The notes under the pieces are model-generated. The model was not told the origin of the DNA and did no database searches. It was given only the letters and a program-made list of their open reading frames with translations. Below are positions 1 through 6,911 of a DNA stretch of 37,585 nt, piece by piece. The translations under genes were made by a program, and so were the position numbers. Each line of letters begins with the position of its first letter. Position 1 is the stretch's first letter. Origin of the DNA: Methylococcaceae bacterium. GTDB taxonomy: Bacteria > Pseudomonadota > Gammaproteobacteria > Methylococcales > Methylococcaceae. Location of the stretch: contig SCQD01000267.1 of the NCBI GenBank assembly GCA_004299145.1, positions 1 to 37,585 on the forward strand, written 5' to 3'.

Positions 1-1068
1 GGCGTGGTTGACGGCGCTCAATGGATTGCGGATTTCGTGGGCGATGCTGGCGGTGAGCCGGCCCAAAGAAGCCAGTTTGCTGCGCTGCACCCGCTGGTTG
101 TATAGCGCGTCGTCTTCCAAAAAGATCATGGCGTAGTCGCGCGACGCGGCGGCAAAGCGGGTAAAGCGCACTTGTATCCGGTTGCCGCTGACTCTATCCA
201 GCGTGGTGTAATCCTCCCGCGGGTGAGTCAGCCAGTAGCGGTATTTTTCCAGCAACTCCGGCGAAACGACGTCCAGGCTGGCGGGCGTTGCGCCCAGGTT
301 GAGCAAGTGCAGGGCCGCGCGATTGGCGGTGACGACGTGGTGTTGATCGTCCACCACCACGATCCCTGATTGCAGGTGCTGGACGATATGCCCGTTGAGT
401 TGCTGCAAGTTGGTGAGATCGGCGCCGCGCTGGCGCGCCAGGGCGTCGCTTTGTTCTGTGCGCTTGGCGGCCACGAAAGCCAGCACGGCAATGGCAAAAT
501 ACGCCGCTCCCTGCAAACCGACGTTGGTATAACCCCGCCCATCGAAGACATTATTGAGGTGTTGTACGAAAAACTGCTCCCCCAACACGGCGCTGCTGGC
601 AATGGCGGCGAATACCAACGCGCAACGCCCGCCGACCAGCAGGCCGCCGGCCGCCATGGCCACGGTCAGCAGTATGCTCAAGCCGCTTTGCGGCCCGCCG
701 CTGGCGTGCGCCAGCAAGCCGATGGCAACGATGTCGATAAAAATCTGTATCTGCGCCTGCAGCGCATAACCGGGACAACGGCGCAGCAAAGTGACGCCAT
801 TGAGCAGCACCAGCAGCAAATAACCGGCGGTGGTTGCCTGAAACAGCCGGGCATCGACCGTTCCCAGCACTTGATGATTCAACCGGGCATAAAACAGCCA
901 CAGCAGAATGCCGGCCAGTATCAAGCGATAGCATTCGTAGACCAGCAGCGAGCGCCAAGCCGCCGCCACGGCGATGCGATAGCCGGGCGAAAAAGGGCAG
1001 GGTTGGATGAAACCGGAGTCGTCGGCTTCGTCGCAGACAAAGGCGGGGCGGCGATTGGGGGCATTCAT
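1..1068 (-). CDS. pilS: PilS-like membrane sensor histidine kinase, 5' part only (runs off the window)
   Basis: The frame stays open from the ATG at 1068 to the window edge, giving about 356 residues of an N-terminal half. The first 190 or so residues contain several hydrophobic segments (for example LILAGILLWLFYA and GYLLLVLLNGV), as in the six-helix membrane domain of PilS. A PAS-like segment follows (SGIVVVDDQHHVVTANRAA), and then the phosphoacceptor box SIAHEIRNPLSAVNHA at the window edge. The wording SLGRLTASIAHEIRNPL is typical of PilS, which with PilR controls type IV pilin expression in gammaproteobacteria. PilR would lie beyond the window. The start codon shares one base with the stop of the upstream ParD-like gene (TAATG), suggesting translational coupling. 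The catalytic ATPase domain is not visible, so the pilS name rests on the N-terminal half only. Confidence 0.8.
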   Translation of the reverse strand, partial: MNAPNRRPAFVCDEADDSGFIQPCPFSPGYRIAVAAAWRSLLVYECYRLILAGILLWLFYARLNHQVLGTVDARLFQATTAGYLLLVLLNGVTLLRRCPGYALQAQIQIFIDIVAIGLLAHASGGPQSGLSILLTVAMAAGGLLVGGRCALVFAAIASSAVLGEQFFVQHLNNVFDGRGYTNVGLQGAAYFAIAVLAFVAAKRTEQSDALARQRGADLTNLQQLNGHIVQHLQSGIVVVDDQHHVVTANRAALHLLNLGATPASLDVVSPELLEKYRYWLTHPREDYTTLDRVSGNRIQVRFTRFAAASRDYAMIFLEDDALYNQRVQRSKLASLGRLTASIAHEIRNPLSAVNHA

Positions 1069-1331
1069 TAAACCCCCGCATTTTTTTGAGCCGCAAGTCG
1101 TGCACGTCCTCGCGCTTTGATAGCCTCTATATCCAAGGGGGTCGGTTCGCCGCTGTCCATTCCACGCCGTATTTCTTTTCTTAACGCATCAAGCTGTAAC
1201 TCGCGCATCCGGTCACGTTCTTCCAATAATTGCAAGGCAGCGCGAATGACTTCGCCGGCGGAGCGATAAAGGCCGCTGTCCAACTTGTTTTTTACCAGCG
1301 CTTCAAAATGAGGGGTAAGGGAAATATTCAT
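1068..1331 (-). CDS. ParD-like ribbon-helix-helix antitoxin without a visible toxin partner
   Basis: This is an 87-residue protein with the usual layout of type II ParD/CopG antitoxins. A short N-terminal strand (MNISLTPHFEALV) is followed by helices (SGLYRSAGEVIRAALQLLEERD) and a charged C-terminal tail that would bind a ParE toxin. Such proteins bind DNA as dimers and repress their own operon. A GGAG sequence lies upstream of the ATG. A parE gene normally follows directly, often overlapping. Here that position is taken by the PilS-like kinase gene, whose ATG overlaps this stop codon (TAATG). No ParE-like frame is visible on either side. The family call is confident; its role without a toxin is unknown. 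Confidence 0.8.
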   Translation of the reverse strand: MNISLTPHFEALVKNKLDSGLYRSAGEVIRAALQLLEERDRMRELQLDALRKEIRRGMDSGEPTPLDIEAIKARGRARLAAQKNAGV

Positions 1332-1382
1332 AGAGTCCGCTCCATTGCCAAAACGACTATTCAGGATAAAGCCGGTTCACGC

Positions 1383-3284
1383 TCACATCGCCTCCAGCTT
1401 CACCCCATCCACCAACTCCATGCGCATCATGCCGTCCTGCCACACCAGCCTGCCGATGTTGCGCCAGGGCTCAGCCAGGTTTTGCGCACGCAGTCCGGCC
1501 TGCCAATCGCTGGGCACGGTGACGTGTTTCAGCTTCAGCGTATAAACGGCGTTGCGGGTATCCAAGCCCACCGCCGGGCCGTAAAACGCGGTGATTTTGC
1601 GCAGGAACTTTTCCAGCCGGTCGGTTTTCATGTGGGCGGTCACCGCCACGTTGGCCCACATGCACTGGATGCGCGCCCAGTTGGGCGCGACGATGCGGCC
1701 CTGCTCGTTGACGAACGGCAGCCATTGTTCCTTGCCGCCGGCGTCCTGGTATGTAATACCGACGATCTGGTCAAACCCTTCGAAGTGATCGTGCATGTAC
1801 AAAGCGTGTGGAGTGATGCCGGTCAGCGCGTGGGAAAACGTCAGCATGGCGTTGCTGAGCAGCGCCAGCGGCGCGCTCCACTCCACTTCCGCCGGCTTGA
1901 AGCCCAGGCGGTACAGCACACCGTAGTGCAGCGTGCTGTTGAGTTGGAAAATCGCCAGCACCAGCAGGCACTTGGCCAAACGCCGCGCGCGCCGCTGGTC
2001 GTCACCCAGATAGCGCTGCGCCAGCAGGGTCCAGGGATCGGCGGCGTCCGTGGCCACGGGAGCGGCGCAGGCAGCGCCACAAGCGAGGCGCTGCCGGTTG
2101 TCGGCGATGCGGCGGTAAATCAACTCCGCCAAGGCGTGCACGCCCGGCAGACTCAGCAGCCAACCCAGCGGCGCGGCATAACCCATGGCGCACAGGATGC
2201 GGATGTAAGTGTCCACGCCCTGATACAGCTTGCCCTGGTCATCCAGCGCGTATAAATCCCGCAGCAGCTCGCTTTCCGGGATGCCGTCCAGCGCGCGGCA
2301 TTGCCGGGCGTGGGTTTGCAAGTCTTTGAATTCCACCGCCTGCGCCACATCGAAATGGTTCACGCAGACGGCGGTGCGGTTGCACAGCGGACAGGCGGCG
2401 TCATAAAACACCGTCAAGCGCGGCGCCTTGGCGCGGCATGCGGCGCTCAACGCCCGCCACCAGCGGAATGGCACCATCAGCACGTAGTGCACCAGCATGG
2501 CGAAGCCGAACGGGTAGATATTGAGGCTGACGATGATGCCGGTGTGGAAGGTGGCGCCCAGCGCCATCAGCGGCACGCGGGCGCGGCGGTGCCAGAACAG
2601 CGCCGGAAACACGAACTGGAACAGCAGAATGGTATAGCCCAGCGTTTTTTCCGCCGGTTTATTGTCCAGCAGCCAGGACCAGTCCCAGGCGTTCATGTAA
2701 TAAGGATGCGTCGGCGGCAGCCAGGAACCCACGCCGTTGCGCCAGAATTCCGCCGACAGCTTGTGGATGCCGGCATCCAGATACAAAGCGGCCAGCGCCA
2801 TGGTCACCGGCAACAAATAGCACAGCACCGATACCGTGGCCGGTTGGCCTGCCGGGGCATACGGCTTGGCCAGGCGCGCGCGCAGATTGTCCAGCGACAA
2901 AGCGCGTTCCGCCGGAATGAACATCAGCAGCAGACTGCTGCCTATCATCAACTGGTCCAGCCCGCCGTCGAAATCGTGCCACATGGGGGTGAAGATGGGG
3001 AACAGCACCCAGAACAGGTAGTTCACCACCGCCGCCACGCGGGTGCGGTAGCCCACGGCCAGGCACAGCGCCGCCAGCGCCCACGCCAGCAACAGGATGT
3101 GCAGCATCGGCGAGGCCTGGTCGACGTATGGCAGCGGGTCGAAAATCAGGTGGCGGAAATAAAACAGAAACAGAATTTCCTGAAAAGCCAGCAAGCCGAA
3201 CAGCAGGCGAAACAGCCCCAGGCCGGTGGCGGGAACGGACTGGGCAAAGCCCCAGTGCACGAGTTTAAGCAGCGAAGATTTCAT
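1383..3284 (-). CDS. HTTM-domain membrane protein fused to a DCC-family thiol-disulfide oxidoreductase domain
   Basis: The protein has about 633 residues from the ATG at 3284; an upstream start at 3347 would add a non-hydrophobic leader, so the shorter form is preferred. Residues 1 to about 285 are a multi-helix membrane domain (LFRLLFGLLAFQEILFLFYF, LLLAWALAALCLAVGY) that fits the HTTM family, related to vitamin K-dependent gamma-carboxylase. Near residue 295 the motif VFYDAACPLCNR begins a DCC (DUF393) domain with its CxxC-like pair (CPLC). A soluble C-terminal part of roughly 200 residues, with another hydrophobic helix near LAKCLLVLAIFQLN, completes the protein. HTTM proteins paired with or fused to DCC domains occur in bacteria, but their substrate is unknown. 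It stands as a single gene between the antitoxin and priA, with 51 bases to the antitoxin start. Confidence 0.75.
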   Translation of the reverse strand: MKSSLLKLVHWGFAQSVPATGLGLFRLLFGLLAFQEILFLFYFRHLIFDPLPYVDQASPMLHILLLAWALAALCLAVGYRTRVAAVVNYLFWVLFPIFTPMWHDFDGGLDQLMIGSSLLLMFIPAERALSLDNLRARLAKPYAPAGQPATVSVLCYLLPVTMALAALYLDAGIHKLSAEFWRNGVGSWLPPTHPYYMNAWDWSWLLDNKPAEKTLGYTILLFQFVFPALFWHRRARVPLMALGATFHTGIIVSLNIYPFGFAMLVHYVLMVPFRWWRALSAACRAKAPRLTVFYDAACPLCNRTAVCVNHFDVAQAVEFKDLQTHARQCRALDGIPESELLRDLYALDDQGKLYQGVDTYIRILCAMGYAAPLGWLLSLPGVHALAELIYRRIADNRQRLACGAACAAPVATDAADPWTLLAQRYLGDDQRRARRLAKCLLVLAIFQLNSTLHYGVLYRLGFKPAEVEWSAPLALLSNAMLTFSHALTGITPHALYMHDHFEGFDQIVGITYQDAGGKEQWLPFVNEQGRIVAPNWARIQCMWANVAVTAHMKTDRLEKFLRKITAFYGPAVGLDTRNAVYTLKLKHVTVPSDWQAGLRAQNLAEPWRNIGRLVWQDGMMRMELVDGVKLEAM

Positions 3285-3714
3285 GGCGGAACGGGTGTGG
3301 GTTTGGACGGCGCGAATATAACACATCGCCCCATCGCTACCGCTCACCCCGGCGGAAGAAGCGGCGCGGGGGATGGCGGCGATGATTTATCCACCGTTTC
3401 TGTGGATAAAAGTGTGCACAACATTGGGAAAAGCCGTCTTGCACTCCGTCGTTACAGGCTTTGCTTCAGCTTGAGTAAAAAGTTCCCAACGGTGCGGCTC
3501 AGCCCGAATTTCCTAGCCAACAGATTGAAAATAAACGTGTTTTTTCGCTTTATGCGGGGAGAGGGCGCTCCCCGCCGGCTTGCCGGGCCTTGCTGCGGCG
3601 TCATAATGCTTGTCAAGTCTTGACAGTGGATAACTTTGCTTTCGACGTAAAGTTTTCCGTCAATGCGAATATCCAGGAGCGGTGAACGATTACGCGCTAC
3701 CGCATCGTGAGGTG
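3285..3714. other. Intergenic spacer between priA and the HTTM gene, with several palindromes
   Basis: Besides the DnaA-box pair, this spacer holds a perfect 8-bp stem with a 6-base loop (GCGGGGAG / CTCCCCGC, 3554-3575). It also holds a 15-base palindrome TGTCAAGTCTTGACA (3611-3625), directly followed by another DnaA-box-like AGTGGATAA (3625-3633, sharing its last base). The hairpin lies downstream of priA on the minus strand but is not followed by a T run, so it is a poor classical terminator. A minus-strand open frame (3452-3718) overlaps the priA stop and starts with TTG. It resembles no family I recognise and is not called as a gene. Confidence 0.5.
3386..3421. promoter_or_regulatory. Inverted pair of DnaA-box-like sequences
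   Basis: TTTATCCAC at 3386-3394 and GTGGATAAA at 3402-3410 form a perfect 9-bp inverted repeat with a 7-base spacer. The right half contains TGTGGATAA, a full match to the DnaA box TTATCCACA on the other strand. The left half differs only at the last base. TGTGCACAA at 3413-3421 is a weaker box-like sequence directly next to it. The pair lies in the 430-bp spacer between the HTTM gene start and the end of priA. It could bind DnaA, perhaps for regulation or titration. Function is inferred from sequence only. Confidence 0.45.
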
Positions 3715-5943
3715 TCAACTCATATCCACCGGGTCCACGTCCAGCGACCAGCGCAACTTGCCGACGGTCGGCAAGCCTGCGGCGTAATCGATCAATTTAT
3801 TCAACAGGCGGTGTAATGCGGCGCGATTGCCGGTTTGCAGCAGCAACTGCCAGCGATAACGGCCGGCGATGCGTTCGCGCGGCGCCGGCGCCGGCCCCAG
3901 CACCTGTATCGCCGTGCTTTGCGTCTGTATCCAGTCGGCCAGTTGCGTCAAAAATGCCTGGGGCAGCTCGCGGACGGTGGCGTCGCTGCGCAGCATGGCT
4001 TGATAGGTGAACGGCGGCAATCCTGCGGTCTGGCGCTTGCGCAAGGCTTCGCGGACAAACCCCTGGTAGCCTTCTTTCAGCAAGGTTTGCAGCTGCGGAT
4101 GCTGGGGATGGTAGGTTTGCAACAGCACGCTGCCGGCTTTGTCGCCGCGTCCGGCGCGCCCGGCCACTTGCACGATGAGCTGGGCCAGGCGTTCGCCGGC
4201 GCGGAAATCCACGCTGAACAGGCCTCCGTCCACGTCCAGCAGGCCGACCAGGGTGACGTTGGGAAAGTGATGGCCTTTGGCCAGCATTTGGGTGCCCAGC
4301 AGCAGCCGCGCCCGGCCGCTGTGCGCGTCGTCCAGGATGCGTTCCAGCTCGCCTTTGCGGCGGGTGCTGTCGCGATCCACCCTGGCGATGCCGACGCCGG
4401 GATACAGGCAGGGAAACATGCCGCGCAAGGCCTGTTCCACCCGCTCCGTACCCTGGCCCAGCGTGCGCAAATCGTCGCTGGCGCAGCTTGGGCATTGTCG
4501 CGGCAAGGCTTGGTCCGCGCCACAGTGGTGGCAACGCAGTTTGTTGTCGCGGGCGTATACCACGCTGTTGGCATCGCAGCGCGGACAACAGCTGACCCAG
4601 CCGCAAGCGTGGCAGATGAGCACCGGGGCGAAGCCGCGCCGGTTCAAAAACAGCAGCGCCTGCTCGCCTTGTTCCAGCGTATTGGCGACCGCGCTTTGCA
4701 ACGCCGCTGACACGCCCGCTTCCAGCGGCTGGTTGCGTAAATCCAGCAGGCGCAGCAGCGGCGGCAGCGCATTGCCGGCGCGCTGGGACAAGCGCAGGCG
4801 CTGGTAGCGGTTGCGCGCAACGTTGTGGCAGGTTTCCAGCGATGGGGTGGCGCTGCCCAGCAACACCGGTATTTTCGACAGGCTGGCGCGCTTGATCGCC
4901 ACGTCGCGCGCGTGCAGACGCAAGCCTTCCTGCTGTTTGAACGAAGCATCGTGTTCTTCGTCGATCAGGATCAGTCCCAGCTTGGGCATGGGTATGAGCA
5001 CCGCCGAGCGCGTACCCAGCAGTATGGGCAGGCTGCCGCGCTGGGCCGCCAGCCATACGCGCAGCCGTTCGGTGTCGCTCAGGCCGGAATGAAACACGCC
5101 GATGGGCACGCTGAAGCGCTCGCGAAAACGCGCTTCCAGTTGCGGAGTCAAAGCGATTTCCGGCAACAGCACCAGTACCTGGCGGCCTTGCGCCAGCAGG
5201 GTGTGGATCAGCCGCAAATACACTTCGGTTTTGCCGCTGCCGGTAATGCCTTCCAATAAAAACACCTGGAAATCGCCCAAGCCTGCCGTGACGGCATCGA
5301 CCGCCGCCGCTTGTTCGGTATTGAGCACCGGCCCCGCCTGCTGCAACAGCGTTTCCGCGGGGGCGGGGTTAAAAAGGGGATGTTTCGCGGCGATTTCCCG
5401 GATTTCCAGCCAGCCCTTGCCGAGCAGCGCGCGCAAAACCGGCCGGTAATCCCAATCCAATGCTTCCAGTTGCGCGTTGGTGATTTCCCCCCCCTGAGCT
5501 TGCAGCAAAGCCACAAACCTGTGCTGGCGCTGCGCGCGTTTGAAAGCGTCGGGGCCGAGGGCGCGAGCGGATGGGCTCAGGCTGTAACTTTGCGTCGTTT
5601 CCTCGGCGGAACGGGCGCGGCGCAGCAACGCGGGGAATGCGCCGGCAACGACTTCGCCCAAAGGATGGTGGTAATAATCGGCGACCCATTGCAGCAGTTG
5701 CAGGTCCGGCTGCGCCAGCAGCGGTTGCTCGTCGAGAATGCGCACGATGTGGCGCAAGCGCGCCGGCGGAAGCCTTTTTCCGGATGACGGCTTGATCACA
5801 AAACCCACCAGTTGCCGGCGGCCAAATGGCACTAGTACGCGCGTGCCGGGTGGTATGGTGTCGCTTTGCCAACCGCTGGGCAGCAAATAATCGAATAATT
5901 GCGGCAGGGGCGCCGGTACGGCAATTTGCACAATAGCGGGCAT
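3715..5943 (-). CDS. priA: Primosomal protein N' (replication restart helicase PriA)
   Basis: At 742 residues this is full length for PriA (about 730 in E. coli). The N-terminal DNA-binding domain starts AIVQIAVPAPLPQLFDYLLP. The helicase core has Walker A GITGSGKT (232-239) and Walker B DEEH (328-331). Eight cysteines (C444, C447, C453, C456, C471, C474, C484, C487) form the two zinc sites inserted in the C-terminal helicase lobe, as in PriA. PriA recognises stalled forks and loads DnaB through PriB/DnaT or PriC. The gene is transcribed alone on the minus strand, divergent from aceE, with about 970 bp of repeat-rich DNA between them. No defects are seen. Confidence 0.97.
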   Translation of the reverse strand: MPAIVQIAVPAPLPQLFDYLLPSGWQSDTIPPGTRVLVPFGRRQLVGFVIKPSSGKRLPPARLRHIVRILDEQPLLAQPDLQLLQWVADYYHHPLGEVVAGAFPALLRRARSAEETTQSYSLSPSARALGPDAFKRAQRQHRFVALLQAQGGEITNAQLEALDWDYRPVLRALLGKGWLEIREIAAKHPLFNPAPAETLLQQAGPVLNTEQAAAVDAVTAGLGDFQVFLLEGITGSGKTEVYLRLIHTLLAQGRQVLVLLPEIALTPQLEARFRERFSVPIGVFHSGLSDTERLRVWLAAQRGSLPILLGTRSAVLIPMPKLGLILIDEEHDASFKQQEGLRLHARDVAIKRASLSKIPVLLGSATPSLETCHNVARNRYQRLRLSQRAGNALPPLLRLLDLRNQPLEAGVSAALQSAVANTLEQGEQALLFLNRRGFAPVLICHACGWVSCCPRCDANSVVYARDNKLRCHHCGADQALPRQCPSCASDDLRTLGQGTERVEQALRGMFPCLYPGVGIARVDRDSTRRKGELERILDDAHSGRARLLLGTQMLAKGHHFPNVTLVGLLDVDGGLFSVDFRAGERLAQLIVQVAGRAGRGDKAGSVLLQTYHPQHPQLQTLLKEGYQGFVREALRKRQTAGLPPFTYQAMLRSDATVRELPQAFLTQLADWIQTQSTAIQVLGPAPAPRERIAGRYRWQLLLQTGNRAALHRLLNKLIDYAAGLPTVGKLRWSLDVDPVDMS

Positions 5944-6075
5944 AAGTCGTGTTCCGAAAGCCTTGGTAATTCCGTTGCGTAAAGCCTTGAGTCATGCCGG
6001 TGCGCGGTGCTGTCGGCGTTAACGGTCATGGTCACTGCCATTAAGTTAGCACTTGCCTTGCCTTGCGGTCCGGTT

Positions 6076-6447
6076 CCCTACCCAGGAACCTGCCGGGGGC
6101 GCCGCAAAAGCCCCTCTCCCCTCCTTAACACGTGTAGGTTTTTTACCGTTACGCCGTATACACCGTCATTCCGCCAGGGATTGGCGGAATCCAGGGCCAT
6201 GGATGGCAGTCTGCGAACCGCTTTGTCGCTGATTCGAAGCGCGGCAGCAAACCGCAGCCTCCACATCCCTGTGACTGGATTCAAGAAGCCTTAATAATTC
6301 CGCTAACGCGGCGGCTTTCCGCCAATCCCTGGCGGAACGACGGTTTCGGAGCAGTAAGAAAAAACCTACACGTGTCAGCCTCTCCCCTCGGAAGAGGGCC
6401 GGGGTGAGGGCATTAAAAACGCGCCCCCGGCAGGTTCCTGGGTAGGG
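6076..6447. repeat. Nested inverted-repeat structure (three layers of arms)
   Basis: The outer arms 6076-6102 and 6421-6447 are a perfect 27-bp inverted repeat (core CAGGAACCTGCCGGGGGCGC). The middle arms 6128-6144 and 6359-6375 are a perfect 17-bp inverted repeat (ACACGTGTAGGTTTTTT). The inner arms begin at 6162 (CCGCCAGGGATTGGCGG, itself a palindrome), and the matching right arm is interrupted by a 37-bp palindromic unit at 6283-6319. Removing that unit restores a right arm that matches the left with one mismatch. The outer-arm sequence recurs at 34853-34886 next to the PstS-like gene, so it is a dispersed family. No protein is encoded inside. Confidence 0.8.
6283..6319 (+). repeat. Short palindromic mobile unit, copy B
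   Basis: This 37-base unit begins AAGAAGCCTT, has the core stem CCGCTAACGCGG, and ends CGGCTTTC. The AAGCC and GGCTT ends also pair. It sits between CTGGATTC and CGCCAATCC, splitting a palindrome whose intact partner is at 6162-6194. The empty site can therefore be read directly. Related copies are at about 5957-5979 (partial), 17201-17237, 26001-26036, 34051-34088 and 34763-34798. Confidence 0.75.
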
Positions 6448-6911
6448 CCGACGCTGCGTACCTCGTTGGCGTTTTTTCAGTGCATTGTGCCTCGTTGGCC
6501 CTCAGCCCAACCGTAATCGTTCACGCCCCCCTGCTTTTTATGCCCTCACCCCGGCACGCGGGGAGCAGGGGCGCAAGGTTGCCGCGACTTTCATGGCAAC
6601 CTGGGGTTGCTTGGGGCTGTGTGGCAAAAGGCGGCGGTAAACGCCCTCCGTCGATTTTACGCTAAATGGCGTCTTGTCCCGTCAATAATCGCAATATCGA
6701 TAATCAAGCGCTGAGTGCCGGCATAATGCGCAGCGCAGGTCAAGATATCGGCTGGCCGGACAACGCCGGCGTCATGGCGGGAATAACCCCAGCACAACCA
6801 AGGCTTTCCGCAAGCCTGCCGGCAGCGGCGGCGCGGCATAACCCCGGCGTCTTGAACGCCGCCACTTGAAAGGGGTTAAACTATTGGCGCTTCACTACCC
6901 AACATTCAAGC

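Larger units (their letters stand above)
5944..6911. other. 968-bp intergenic region filled with nested inverted repeats
   Basis: This region between divergent priA and aceE has no credible gene. Positions 6076-6447 hold a nested inverted-repeat structure described separately. The rest contains a diverged copy of the short palindromic unit (about 5957-5979) and small hairpins such as GTTGCC/GGCAAC near 6579-6602. The last 50 bases before aceE are the likely leader, but I found no convincing -35/-10 pair and only a weak ribosome site before the ATG at 6912. Open frames here (for example 6666-6869) have no recognisable protein character. Confidence 0.6.

Noticed and set aside
2301-3623. 440-codon plus-strand frame
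   Set aside because: Shadow of the HTTM-DCC gene; composition is His/Gln/Arg-rich as expected for antisense of GC-rich coding DNA.
3452-3718. Open frame of 88 codons on the minus strand after priA
   Set aside because: It starts with TTG overlapping the priA stop, resembles no family, and covers hairpins and a DnaA-box-like site; likely chance.
6666-6869. Small open frame upstream of aceE
   Set aside because: No ribosome site, no family likeness, and low-complexity GC-rich context.
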